Origin: Phascolarctobacterium sp.
GTDB lineage: Bacteria > Bacillota > Negativicutes > Acidaminococcales > Acidaminococcaceae
DNA: 49,621 bases
Direction: 5' to 3'
NCBI GenBank assembly: GCA_017452325.1
Contig: JAFTMR010000073.1
Location: forward strand, 1 to 49,621
In this document: one piece after another, positions 41,991 to 49,621 of the stretch
Position numbering within the stretch: the first letter of the stretch is position 1
Layout: the number at the start of each line of letters is the position of its first letter
The notes under the pieces: generated by a model
Told to the model about the DNA's origin: nothing
Database searches by the model: none
Seen by the model: only the letters and a program-made list of their open reading frames with translations
Program-made: the position numbers and the translations under genes

Positions 41991-43010
41991 TCACCTATTC
42001 CCATACATCTTTTCATAATAGTTTTGATACTCACCACTGATGATGTTCTCCCACCAGTCGCGGTTATCCAAGTACCATTGAATAGTCTTCTTAATACCAT
42101 CTGCAAACTTAGTTTCAGGCAGCCAACCTAATTCGTTGTGAATCTTAGTCGGGTCAATGGCGTAACGCATATCATGACCTTTGCGGTCAGCAACGTAAGT
42201 AATCAAGCTTTCCGGCTTGCCCAGTTCCTCGCAGATAAGCTTAACGATATCAATATTGCGCATCTCGTTATGACCACCAATATTATAAACTTCGCCAACT
42301 TTACCTTTATGCAGAATCAAATCTATCGCCTTGCAATGGTCTTCAACATAGAGCCAATCACGCACGTTAATGCCTTCACCGTAAACAGGCAAAGGTTTGT
42401 CGTTCAAAGCATTGGCAATCATCAAGGGGATAAGCTTTTCTGGAAAATGGTAAGGTCCGTAATTGTTGGAGCAACGGCTAATAGTCACAGGCAAACCATA
42501 AGTACGGTAATAAGCCAACACCAATAGATCCGCACCAGCCTTAGAGCTGCTATAAGGAGAGCTAGTGTGGATTGGAGTTTCTTCCGTAAAGAACAAGTCC
42601 GGTCTGTCCAAAGGCAGGTCACCATAAACTTCGTCAGTAGAAACTTGATGATAACGTTTAATACCAAACTTACGACAAGCATCCATCAGTACAGCAGTGC
42701 CCATTACGTTGGTTTGCAAGAAAATTCCAGGGTCTTCAATGGAACGGTCAACGTGGCTTTCCGCAGCAAAGTTAACCACGATATCAGGACGTTCTTCCTT
42801 AAAAAGCTGCTCCACTGCCTCGCGGTCACAAATATCTGCCTTCACAAAACGGAAGCTAGGAGCATCCATCACACCTGCCAAAGTGGAAAGATTACCCGCG
42901 TAAGTAAGCTTGTCCAAGCAGATGATACGATAATCAGGATACTTCGCAAGCATATGAAATATAAAATTAGAACCTATAAATCCGGCACCGCCGGTGATGA
43001 TGATTGTCAT
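41991..43010 (-). CDS. rmlB: dTDP-glucose 4,6-dehydratase
   Basis: 339 residues, extended short-chain dehydrogenase. Converts dTDP-glucose to dTDP-4-keto-6-deoxyglucose on the way to dTDP-rhamnose. Marks: TGGAGFIGSNFI (NAD binding), FAAESHVDRSI, STDEVYGDL, YSSSKAGADLLVLAYYRTYG with catalytic Tyr-x3-Lys, and NYGPYHFPEKLIP. Last gene of the surface-polysaccharide cluster; no rmlA, C or D is present here, so the other steps must be encoded elsewhere. Confidence 0.96.
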   Translation of the reverse strand: MTIIITGGAGFIGSNFIFHMLAKYPDYRIICLDKLTYAGNLSTLAGVMDAPSFRFVKADICDREAVEQLFKEERPDIVVNFAAESHVDRSIEDPGIFLQTNVMGTAVLMDACRKFGIKRYHQVSTDEVYGDLPLDRPDLFFTEETPIHTSSPYSSSKAGADLLVLAYYRTYGLPVTISRCSNNYGPYHFPEKLIPLMIANALNDKPLPVYGEGINVRDWLYVEDHCKAIDLILHKGKVGEVYNIGGHNEMRNIDIVKLICEELGKPESLITYVADRKGHDMRYAIDPTKIHNELGWLPETKFADGIKKTIQWYLDNRDWWENIISGEYQNYYEKMYGNR

Positions 43011-43023
43011 ATTAAATTAATAT

Positions 43024-43413
43024 CTATCCTTTTATATCCCTCTTGATTTTAGTAGTACTTATTTCAGGAGTTCTTGGTAAATAAACAACTTCACAATAAT
43101 CTTTTAGAAAATCAAATTTACCTTCCCAATCGTCACCCATAACAAACGTATCAATATGATATTCTTTTACATCATTTATTTTTTGGTCCCAAGCATTTTC
43201 AGGAATCACTAAATCGACATACCTGATAGCTTCCACAAGTTGTTTCCTTATTTCGTATGAAAAATAACACTTCTTACTTTTTTCATTCCAATTAAATTCA
43301 TCGCTTGATACTACAACAACCAAATAATCACCTAAAGCTTTTGCACGTTTAAGTAAATTAATATGACCATAATGCAGTAAGTCAAAAGTTCCATACGTTA
43401 TAACTCTTTTCAT
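43024..43413 (-). CDS. tagD: Glycerol-3-phosphate cytidylyltransferase (TagD type)
   Basis: About 129 residues from the ATG at 43413, with GGAG six bases upstream; the longer start at 43452 lacks a site. Makes CDP-glycerol, the donor for glycerol-phosphate polymers. The nucleotidyltransferase motif is [20 protein letters not shown], and the C-terminal signature is [13 protein letters not shown]. It supplies the substrate of the CDP-glycerol transferase in the same cluster. Confidence 0.92.
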   Translation of the reverse strand: MKRVITYGTFDLLHYGHINLLKRAKALGDYLVVVVSSDEFNWNEKSKKCYFSYEIRKQLVEAIRYVDLVIPENAWDQKINDVKEYHIDTFVMGDDWEGKFDFLKDYCEVVYLPRTPEISTTKIKRDIKG

Positions 43414-43459
43414 CTTCGTCTCCATAATCATATAAATCCATAAAACATTCAAAAATCAC

Positions 43460-44354
43460 TCATTTGTAATAGTCTTTTAATTTTTCCTTATATGAAACTT
43501 CCGCATCAAAAATTTCCATTGTATGCACCGCTGTTCCCTTTTTATAAACCATATAATCTCCATACTCTCTTTTTAAAATAAGGTCATATTCTTTTGGCAC
43601 TCTAATAGTTGTATTTTCAAACGGAAAATCTAGTGCGAAATTATACCATTGTTTATTATAAATATATTTATCTTGTAACAAACCAAATAATGAAATCTGA
43701 CCTACCAACGTAGACTTTTCACACTTAGCAAATTCTTTTTTATATATGCTTAAATACTCATCATAGTCATAAAACAGATTAAATAATTTCCATAGAGCAA
43801 CAGCTTTAGAAAAATAAAATTTCCAATATTTTCTTGGATTGTTCTTAAGTAATCCATTCTTTGTGTATCCAGCACCTACTCTTTCCAGAATGCGTAACCT
43901 AAATTTGTGTACTAAACGTAACAATTTATTATCATATACATAATGTAATGGAAATATATCTATAAAAATTCCACAATTATAATTCTTATCAAACTTCAAT
44001 TTTCGTAAATCACTACTAGTAACTGCTGTAGTAAGACTATTTCTTATCCTTGTCATATTATGCATAATTTGAATATAATATGGTGCCTCCAACTCATCAC
44101 TAGCAATTTGGCAAAACCTTTCATAATCTTTAGCATCTATATATATCAATATCATCATCCCAAGGAATAAACCCTCTATGCCTCACTGCACCTAATAAAG
44201 TTCCTCCACCAGCAAAATAATTTATATTATGTTTCTCACAAATCTTTTTTAATTGTTCCAATAAATCTAATTCAACAGACCATAATTTTTTTACATCACT
44301 AGTAACATAATGTCCACAACGTTCTTCTGGTTCTAAGCTAATATTGTTAAACAC
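43460..44354 (-). pseudogene. licD: LicD-family phosphotransferase gene split by a frameshift at a TA repeat
   Basis: Two adjacent frames together give one LicD protein. The first part (GTG at 44354 onward) has the nucleotidyltransferase motif GGGTLLGAVRHRGFIPWDDD then IDI and stops at Cys-TAA. The second continues from YIDAKDYERFCQIASDELEA to the normal C-terminus (to 43460). The break is at a short TA repeat (44138-44146, TATATATAT on the plus strand). Adding one TA unit joins the frames and restores exactly five residues between DIDI and the conserved Asp-Tyr, the usual LicD spacing. LicD enzymes add phosphocholine or related phosphodiesters to surface glycans. It may be phase-off here, or a sequencing error. 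Confidence 0.85.
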
Positions 44355-44372
44355 TCAAATCATCATCCTTGT

Positions 44373-45527
44373 CTAATTTTTATTTTTTATAATTTCCCAA
44401 ATTAGTTGGGCACACTTCTTACTAGCTTGGCCAGGCATAACCATCCCTACAGCATCAAAGAATTCTTCTAACGATTTTTTATAAATCTCATCGTTAAAAT
44501 CAAGTATATTTTTTTGTAAAGCTTCATTTGTCTCAGCTACAGAGAAAGGTAATTTGAACAAGTCTAAATAAAAATTGCGATCATTTCTATAACTATCTAT
44601 ATCTGTTGCAAATAAGAAACAAGGTTTTCTAGAAAGCGCAAAATCAAAAATCAATGAAGAATAATCAGAAACAACAACATCAGCAACAAATAGTAATTCT
44701 TGTAAGTCTTGATATAGATTTGCATTTATAAGTTGTTCCCCATCAAAATTAATATCTAAATTTTTATCAGATATACTTGGATGCAATCTGACAAGTATTA
44801 CAAATTCTTTTCCAAACTTATTCTTACATGCTTTCTTTAATATTTCATAATCTATGGAATAGGCATGTAATGACTTATCAGCACGAAATGTAGGTGCGTA
44901 CAATGCAACGGCCTTTTCATTCCCTATTCCAAAATACTTAAAGACTTTCCTTTTGATTTCATCACTTTTTTGTACAAATACATCATTACGAGGTGCTCCC
45001 AGTTCTAAAACCTTACCATCATACCAAAATGAATTTCTATATAGTTCAGTCATAAACTTACTACATGATACGATTAAATCTATATGCTTTGAATCTCTGA
45101 TGGCACCTTTCACATAACCTTTACTAAGATTTTCTTGCACATCCTGCTCAATACGTTTCAATGCAAAACCATGCCATGTTTGTAAATAAAACTGCTCTGA
45201 ACGTTTGTACCGAAACGATTTCCTGCAATTATCAATCCAAATTTTTGCTGTTCTAAGGTGATAGGTAGACATAAAGCTCTTTTCAAGACAATAATTTACT
45301 TCTTTTGGAAGACTACTTTTATCTTCCTCATTCTGCAATAACCATATAATTTCTAGATTAGCATTAATCTTAAGTAACTCATTAACAATATATTTAGGAT
45401 TATCACCATATCCTTTGCCAGAAAAATTAGACACAACTATTTTTTTATCGTTTATCGGCATCAATAATCCAATTAGATATGCTAAAGGTCTTATGAACCT
45501 AGATACCTTCCTTAGAATAATATTCAT
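44373..45527 (-). CDS. CDP-glycerol glycerophosphotransferase (TagB/TagF-like)
   Basis: 384 residues. Family marks: WHGFALKRIEQD in the acceptor region, and DVVVSDYSSLIFDFALSRKPCFLFATD, the typical CDP-glycerol-binding segment with catalytic His nearby. It would add or polymerise glycerol phosphate on a lipid-linked or sugar acceptor, using CDP-glycerol from TagD. Peripheral membrane protein; no signal peptide. The coding sequence is visibly richer in A+T than the housekeeping operons, suggesting horizontal origin. Good ribosome-binding site GGAAGAGAG. Confidence 0.9.
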   Translation of the reverse strand: MNIILRKVSRFIRPLAYLIGLLMPINDKKIVVSNFSGKGYGDNPKYIVNELLKINANLEIIWLLQNEEDKSSLPKEVNYCLEKSFMSTYHLRTAKIWIDNCRKSFRYKRSEQFYLQTWHGFALKRIEQDVQENLSKGYVKGAIRDSKHIDLIVSCSKFMTELYRNSFWYDGKVLELGAPRNDVFVQKSDEIKRKVFKYFGIGNEKAVALYAPTFRADKSLHAYSIDYEILKKACKNKFGKEFVILVRLHPSISDKNLDINFDGEQLINANLYQDLQELLFVADVVVSDYSSLIFDFALSRKPCFLFATDIDSYRNDRNFYLDLFKLPFSVAETNEALQKNILDFNDEIYKKSLEEFFDAVGMVMPGQASKKCAQLIWEIIKNKN

Positions 45528-45552
45528 GTAAATCTCTCTTCCTCCAAAACCT

Positions 45553-46521
45553 TTAAACCCTCTTGCTTACTCCAGACAACTTTGCATACAATTTATGTAC
45601 ACTCTTACAATTTTTAAAACTCCATAGCAAAAATTTATGTTTCGAGTGCATCCTGTTAACATACTTAATATTGAGATGTTCATTTATAAAATTGGAAACA
45701 TCTATAAATCTTTCAGAAGCCTTATTTTCATCATTAGCATAGAAAGCAGTTAGAACTGCTAAAGCCGTTTCCAAAGCAAGCAATTCACAATCGTTAATAC
45801 AACTAAGGTTATTCTCTTTAGCAAAATTTAATCTTTCTCTATATCCAAGGAAGCAATCATATCTGCTCTTACTGTTAAAACCGGAAGCAACTATGCTTCC
45901 TTTTCTTTTTAAGTAGTTATAGTATGGTTTTGAAATATAACCCACTTTTTCTGAATTAGATATAAATTTATAAGTTGTTGCTACATCTTCATAAATTCTT
46001 CCTTTTGGATAACGAACATTACCAATAACACTACGCTTGTAAATTTTATTCCATGCAGCATTATCCAATGTTCCATTCAAAATTTCACAGGTAGCTTCAT
46101 CTTTCAACCAGATTTTATTTTTGGAATATCTTGGTTTAAACTTAGCCTTTCCATCTTTCACTTGATTGGTATCTGCACATACAATGTCTAAATTATTTTC
46201 TTCCATATAATTCAGCATTTCTTGATACATGTATCGTTCAACCCAGTCATCACTGTCAATGAAGCCTATTACTTCACCAGTAGCAACATCTATACCAGCA
46301 TTACGAGCATCACTCAAACCGCCATTCTCTTTATGAATTACTCTTACACGTTCATCTTTTTGTGCATATTCATCACAAATCTTTCCGCAGTTATCCGGTG
46401 AACCATCATCAACAAGAATGAGCTCAAAATCTGTAAAGGTTTGATTCAAGATAGAATCAACGCATTTATGAATATACTGTTCTACTTTATATACGGGTAC
46501 TATGATAGAAAGTTTAGGCAT
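45553..46521 (-). CDS. Family 2 glycosyltransferase
   Basis: 322 residues. GT-A fold: SIIVPVYKVEQYIHKCVDSI, LVDDGSPDNCGKICDEYA, ENGGLSDARNAGID, and the metal-binding FIDSDDWV. The C-terminal part is as in capsular or LPS glycosyltransferases. Sugar donor and acceptor cannot be told. One base from the upstream glycosyltransferase. Confidence 0.92.
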   Translation of the reverse strand: MPKLSIIVPVYKVEQYIHKCVDSILNQTFTDFELILVDDGSPDNCGKICDEYAQKDERVRVIHKENGGLSDARNAGIDVATGEVIGFIDSDDWVERYMYQEMLNYMEENNLDIVCADTNQVKDGKAKFKPRYSKNKIWLKDEATCEILNGTLDNAAWNKIYKRSVIGNVRYPKGRIYEDVATTYKFISNSEKVGYISKPYYNYLKRKGSIVASGFNSKSRYDCFLGYRERLNFAKENNLSCINDCELLALETALAVLTAFYANDENKASERFIDVSNFINEHLNIKYVNRMHSKHKFLLWSFKNCKSVHKLYAKLSGVSKRV

Positions 46522-46522
46522 A

Positions 46523-47269
46523 TTATTTTTCCTCGTTAAGCATCTTTAGAAAAATGTATTTATTTAAGGTATAGTTAGCGTAGTTAAGACATAACACGAA
46601 ACCAAGCCATCCTTCCAAGAAGCCTAACTTCAAAATATACATCTTGATAAAGGCAAAGAATGGTCTAAAAACAAAGTCTTTGATTACACTAACCTTTTTA
46701 TTTTTAGCTTTATTGTTTTGCGCGCCAATAGCAGCATAGGAATTCATTTTGCTCAGGTACTGGCTAAAGTCTTTGTAAGTATAGTGTTGGATAAATCCCT
46801 GTAAAGTTTTTACCGGCAAGTTACCTACCGGACTTTCATGCACCTTACCTTCCCATTTAACTAAATCTGTCGGGAACATTCTTACAACGCTATCCGGGCC
46901 CAATACCCCGTATTTAAACTCTCTGCCAAAAGCGCTGTTTCTTCTGATGAAACGGTACATTTCCTTTTCAGAAGCTTGCAGTTCTTTTTTAATATTGGTA
47001 GCTAATTGGTCATCGATGTGTTCATCCGCGTCAAGGTACAGCACCCATTCAGTATCAATGTGTTCTAAAGCAAAATTGCGTTGTGCGGCAAAGTCATTGT
47101 CCCACGCGCGGTAAACTACTTTCGCTCCGTTTGCTTTCGCAAGCTCCACAGTTTTATCCGTACTCCCGGAATCTACAATTAAAATTTTGTCACTTACTTT
47201 GTTAGCATTTTGGATTGCTGCGACAATATTTTCTTCTTCGTTTTTAGTTAAAATTACAATCGTAAGCAT
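46523..47269 (-). CDS. WaaE/KdtX-like family 2 glycosyltransferase
   Basis: 248 residues. Starts MLTIVILTKNEEENIVAAI, then VDSGSTDKTVELAK, FAAQRNFALEHIDTEWVLYL, and the metal-binding DADEH. A conserved tail with EGKVHESP and a C-terminal hydrophobic anchor-like region matches the LPS-core glycosyltransferase group (WaaE). First gene of the cluster, behind a promoter with a poly-G spacer. Consistent with a bacterium having LPS. Confidence 0.9.
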   Translation of the reverse strand: MLTIVILTKNEEENIVAAIQNANKVSDKILIVDSGSTDKTVELAKANGAKVVYRAWDNDFAAQRNFALEHIDTEWVLYLDADEHIDDQLATNIKKELQASEKEMYRFIRRNSAFGREFKYGVLGPDSVVRMFPTDLVKWEGKVHESPVGNLPVKTLQGFIQHYTYKDFSQYLSKMNSYAAIGAQNNKAKNKKVSVIKDFVFRPFFAFIKMYILKLGFLEGWLGFVLCLNYANYTLNKYIFLKMLNEEK

Positions 47270-47339
47270 CTATACCAACCTATCGGAATTTTATTTCTAA
47301 TTTCAACTTTACATTTTTGTTACACATATAGTTAATTAG

Positions 47340-47368
47340 ATTATAGCACTCTTGTCCCCCCCCGTAAA
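47340..47368 (-). promoter_or_regulatory. Promoter of the polysaccharide cluster with a poly-G spacer
   Basis: Minus strand TTTACG, 17 bp, TATAAT, with extended -10 TGC. Eight consecutive G (47356-47363) lie at the upstream end of the spacer. Changing the run by one or more bases would change -35/-10 spacing. The remaining intergenic sequence (47369-47562) shows no gene I can support. Confidence 0.65.
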
Positions 47369-47562
47369 GACGCTTCGATTTAGAATGTACCCTAATTTTA
47401 CCCTTCGTTGCGAAGCGACTTACTATTGTTCGCAATGCCACTTAGTTCGTTTTTTGGAAAGCTCTCAATTTTACAGCTCTCTTTGTTACATACTCAACGC
47501 CAGTCTGCAAGCAACGTTTGTCAGCAAAACTTCCGAAGACCTTACAAATCCTAAAAAGGGTA

Positions 47563-47594
47563 TAAAAAACACCGTCCCGAAATTCGGAACGGTG
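47563..47594 (-). terminator. Terminator after the AAA/DUF234 ATPase gene
   Basis: Minus-strand hairpin CACCGTTCCGAA / TTCGGGACGGTG followed by six T. Nearly identical to the hairpin at 49072-49101 on the other side of the ATPase gene. Confidence 0.85.
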
Positions 47595-47599
47595 AATTG

Positions 47600-48985
47600 T
47601 TAATCCCATAACTGCTGTGCAGAAACAAGAAAAGTGTTTTCCGGCGCTTCTTGCTTTAGTTCATCAGTAAAACCATTTTTAGAAAACAACCAGTAAAAAT
47701 AAGTTGTATCTGCCGTATTAAATTTTTCTTTTAAACGAGTGTAGTCATTTAAAGTTAGCTTGCTATTTTTATATTTACATTCTGCCAAAATATATTTTTT
47801 ATTTTGCCTATCCACTGCCACGATATCTATCTCGTTTGTTTTATTCCACCAGCGTCCTATTTTGACAAAGTGAAATGGTAGTTCATTCGCTTTATTCTTG
47901 CGGCGCAAGTATTGCAAGCAAACATCTTCAAATATTCTGGAAGTGTATTGCTCCAGCTCCGGTTGAATTACATATTCTAAAATGCCACGTGCGTCGCCAG
48001 CTTCAAGTTCCGACAAAGTTGGAAATACAAAAGCATACCAAAAACGGAAGAACTTATCCGTTACCTGATACAATCCACGTTGAACATTAGCCTGCTCTTT
48101 CGTGCCATCAGTTACTGGAAATTCCCGCTGTATAATTCCTAAATCTATAAGATTCTTTAAATAGGAAGAAAGTTTGCTTTTTTCTATTTGTGTTTTTTGG
48201 TAGATGTCATTTAATTTAGTGTTTCCTAATGCCACTGCGGTAATTATAGTATTATAGACCGCTGTTTCTCGCAACTCCTGTCGCATCAAGAATTCAACTT
48301 CGCTATACAAAATACTTCCCGGTGTCAAAATATTTCTAACGATATTTTCATCAAGGCTTGCCTTATCACTAAACTGCTTTAGATAATGAGGTATTCCTCC
48401 CAGAATAGCATATGCTGTAATTTTATCATTGTAAGTATAGTTAGGAAAGAATTTTACTGCATCGTAAAAATCCATTTCCTTCATTTTTAAAATACCAGTG
48501 GTACGTCCATAAAGAGGATTTTTTTCTGCCAAGATTTCTTTTTCAATAAATGACATGGCACTACCACAAAGTATTATCATGACGTTGGCTTTATTTAATT
48601 TTTCATCCCATAGCGCTTGTAAAATGGAAGGTATACTTTGGTTGCCTTTTACCATATAAGGGAACTCGTCAATTACTAAGACAAGCTTTCTGTTTGTAGG
48701 TATATCTCCAAGACTACTAAAGGCTTGGTTCCAATCGCTGAACTGCTTGATATATTTTGCAGCGTTGGTATTTTTTTGCAAAATCCTTTCACTAAAAGCT
48801 TTAAGCTGCTGCTCGTCAGGACTTTCTGTGCAAGCATAAAAAATATATTCCTTGTCTTGGCAAAATTTACGCAAGGTTTCTGTTTTACCCACGCGTCTTC
48901 TACCGTAGACAACTACCAATTGCCCACCAGAGGCTTTATATTTATCTTCTAAAAATTGAAGCTCTGTCTCTCTGCCGATGAACAT
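47600..48985 (-). CDS. AAA-type ATPase with C-terminal DUF234 domain
   Basis: About 461 residues from the ATG at 48985 (GAGGTG six bases upstream). Starts MFIGRETELQFLEDKYKA, then Walker A VVYGRRRVGKTETLRKF and Walker B LVLVIDEFPYM. A winged-helix region follows (KLNDIYQKTQIEKSKLSSYL). The C-terminal DUF234 part contains WWNKTNEIDIVAVDRQNKKY followed by ILAECKYKN, a D..ExK pattern like PD-(D/E)XK nucleases. Such archaeal-type ATPases occur widely in anaerobes with unknown function. It stands alone between two near-identical terminators, behind a promoter packed with palindromes. Confidence 0.88.
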   Translation of the reverse strand: MFIGRETELQFLEDKYKASGGQLVVVYGRRRVGKTETLRKFCQDKEYIFYACTESPDEQQLKAFSERILQKNTNAAKYIKQFSDWNQAFSSLGDIPTNRKLVLVIDEFPYMVKGNQSIPSILQALWDEKLNKANVMIILCGSAMSFIEKEILAEKNPLYGRTTGILKMKEMDFYDAVKFFPNYTYNDKITAYAILGGIPHYLKQFSDKASLDENIVRNILTPGSILYSEVEFLMRQELRETAVYNTIITAVALGNTKLNDIYQKTQIEKSKLSSYLKNLIDLGIIQREFPVTDGTKEQANVQRGLYQVTDKFFRFWYAFVFPTLSELEAGDARGILEYVIQPELEQYTSRIFEDVCLQYLRRKNKANELPFHFVKIGRWWNKTNEIDIVAVDRQNKKYILAECKYKNSKLTLNDYTRLKEKFNTADTTYFYWLFSKNGFTDELKQEAPENTFLVSAQQLWD

Positions 48986-49002
48986 TTCTTTCACCTCTTT
49001 TT

Positions 49003-49031
49003 ATAATCACGATTATTATAATCTTGATTAT
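49003..49031. promoter_or_regulatory. Two tandem 14-bp palindromes at the ATPase gene start
   Basis: ATAATC-AC-GATTAT (49003-49016) and ATAATC-TT-GATTAT (49018-49031), 15 bp apart, covering the likely transcription start. This is the arrangement of a cooperative repressor site, possibly for the ATPase's own winged helix. Confidence 0.65.
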
Positions 49032-49060
49032 AATATAACACAGTTATATTTTTGCGACAA
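49032..49060 (-). promoter_or_regulatory. Promoter of the ATPase gene with an internal palindrome
   Basis: Minus strand TTGTCG, 17 bp, TATATT. A third palindrome ATATAAC-ACA-GTTATAT (49033-49049) covers the -10 and spacer. Confidence 0.6.
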
Positions 49061-49071
49061 GAGTTGCCAAT

Positions 49072-49101
49072 AAAAAACACCGTCCCAAATTTGGAACGGT
49101 G
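49072..49101 (-). terminator. Terminator downstream of glyS
   Basis: Minus-strand hairpin CACCGTTCCAAA / TTTGGGACGGTG followed by TTTTTTATT. Same family as 47563-47594. Confidence 0.8.
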
Positions 49102-49121
49102 TTTATATAATTCATTTCTAT

Positions 49122-49244
49122 AAAATTTGTCAGAAGTGCTGGAAGGCGCGAAGCAGTGAAGCTTATTCAGCGAAGGCGTACTTAGCGTACGTCGAGCAAG
49201 TAAGCAAGCTGCGACAAAGCATAACAGTGCTTATGGCAAATTTT
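49122..49244. repeat. Imperfect long inverted repeat after glyS
   Basis: Outer arms AAAATTTG and CAAATTTT bracket 123 bp; inside, partial complementarity continues (CAGAAGTGCTG against CAGTGCTTATG) around a centre with GCGTAC-TTA-GCGTAC. It is non-coding and probably a dispersed intergenic element. It begins one base after the glyS stop in the direction of glyS transcription. Confidence 0.5.
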
Positions 49245-49245
49245 C

Positions 49246-49621
49246 TTATACGATGCAGCTCAAATCGCCCACTGCATGAGTAACATCCTTAACTGCGGAG
49301 AGCAATGCCAAACGATTATTTTTAATTTGTTCGTCGTTGTCCATAACCATTACGTCTTCAAAGAACTTGTTAACCGGGTCTACCAGCTTGCAAGCGATTT
49401 GGAGAACTTCTGCGTAGTTAAATTGAACGGTTGCCAACAGCATTTCGTTGTTAAGGGAAGTAACTGCTCTATGCAATTCACCTTCTGCCGGATTTTGGAA
49501 AAGGTTGGTGTTGATGGCAGTTTCTTGTTCAATTTTCTTGCACAGGTTAGCAACGCGAGTTGCAGCTTGAATGAGAGCAGGAGCTTCTTCAGTTACAACA
49601 AAAGCGTTGAGTGCTTGAGCA
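49246..49621 (-). CDS. glyS: Glycyl-tRNA synthetase beta subunit, C-terminal fragment
   Basis: The reading frame is open from the window edge to a TAA at 49246. The visible 124 residues include LVDPVNKFFEDVMVMDND and then RLALLSAVKDVTHAVGDLS, the conserved C-terminal anticodon-binding region of GlyS. The upstream part and glyQ lie outside the window. Confidence 0.93.
   Translation of the reverse strand, partial: AQALNAFVVTEEAPALIQAATRVANLCKKIEQETAINTNLFQNPAEGELHRAVTSLNNEMLLATVQFNYAEVLQIACKLVDPVNKFFEDVMVMDNDEQIKNNRLALLSAVKDVTHAVGDLSCIV

Noticed and set aside
47352-47603. 83-codon plus-strand ORF upstream of the polysaccharide cluster
   Set aside because: It begins inside the poly-G promoter, runs through the ATPase terminator and has no recognisable domain or ribosome-binding site.

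Overview
The window looks like a chromosomal segment of a Negativicutes bacterium (diderm Firmicutes, Acidaminococcaceae-like); this is inferred from gene content, not from a search. The Firmicutes-type block priA-def-fmt-DUF116-rsmB-rlmN-prpC-prkC-rsgA-rpe, recD2, bioY and glyS sit beside a surface-polysaccharide cluster that mixes an LPS-core-type glycosyltransferase with teichoic-acid-type enzymes (TagD, CDP-glycerol transferase, LicD), as expected of an outer-membrane Firmicute. I see no rRNA, tRNA or regular CRISPR array.

Layout. 1-4.9 kb: a type I restriction-modification locus (hsdM-hsdS-hsdR, minus strand, hsdR cut by the window edge) with a divergent AlbA_2/Schlafen-type DNA-binding protein. 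4.9-14.9 kb: a ten-gene minus-strand operon covering the shikimate pathway and its Phe and Tyr branches (aroF-aroF-tyrA-aroB-aroA-aroC-pheA-aroE-aroK-aroQ). It has a clear promoter, a Phe/Tyr-rich leader peptide and an attenuator terminator. TyrA carries the N-terminal domain of the neighbouring DAHP synthases. 15-24.8 kb: pepT-abgT, bioY-eamA and recD2-comF-permease-dinB, all minus strand. 24.8-27 kb: plus-strand genes for a SpeD homologue lacking the pyruvoyl-forming serine, a HAD hydrolase and a secreted pentapeptide-repeat protein. 27-38.4 kb: the priA-to-rpe operon (translation, rRNA modification, PASTA kinase and phosphatase).

38.4-41.6 kb is the most unusual part. A roughly 750-residue Cas9 homologue keeps RuvC-I, the arginine-rich bridge helix, REC-like and WED/PAM-interacting regions. 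The entire HNH domain is gone, and the RuvC-II Glu and RuvC-III Asp are replaced. By sequence it is a naturally nuclease-dead miniature Cas9. No cas1, cas2 or array accompanies it. Downstream on the same strand lie two imperfect direct repeats, one ending like a type II CRISPR repeat, and a strong hairpin terminator: a candidate for an associated guide or tracr-like RNA. It is divergent from a complete hicAB toxin-antitoxin pair whose promoter contains a perfect palindrome.

41.6-49.6 kb: a long inverted-repeat element and a perfect consensus parS site lie between hicB and a minus-strand polysaccharide cluster (two glycosyltransferases, CDP-glycerol transferase, licD, tagD, rmlB). The cluster shows two possible phase-variation switches: a G8 tract inside the promoter spacer and a TA-repeat frameshift inside licD. 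Next come an AAA/DUF234 ATPase gene between two near-identical terminators and the 3' end of glyS.
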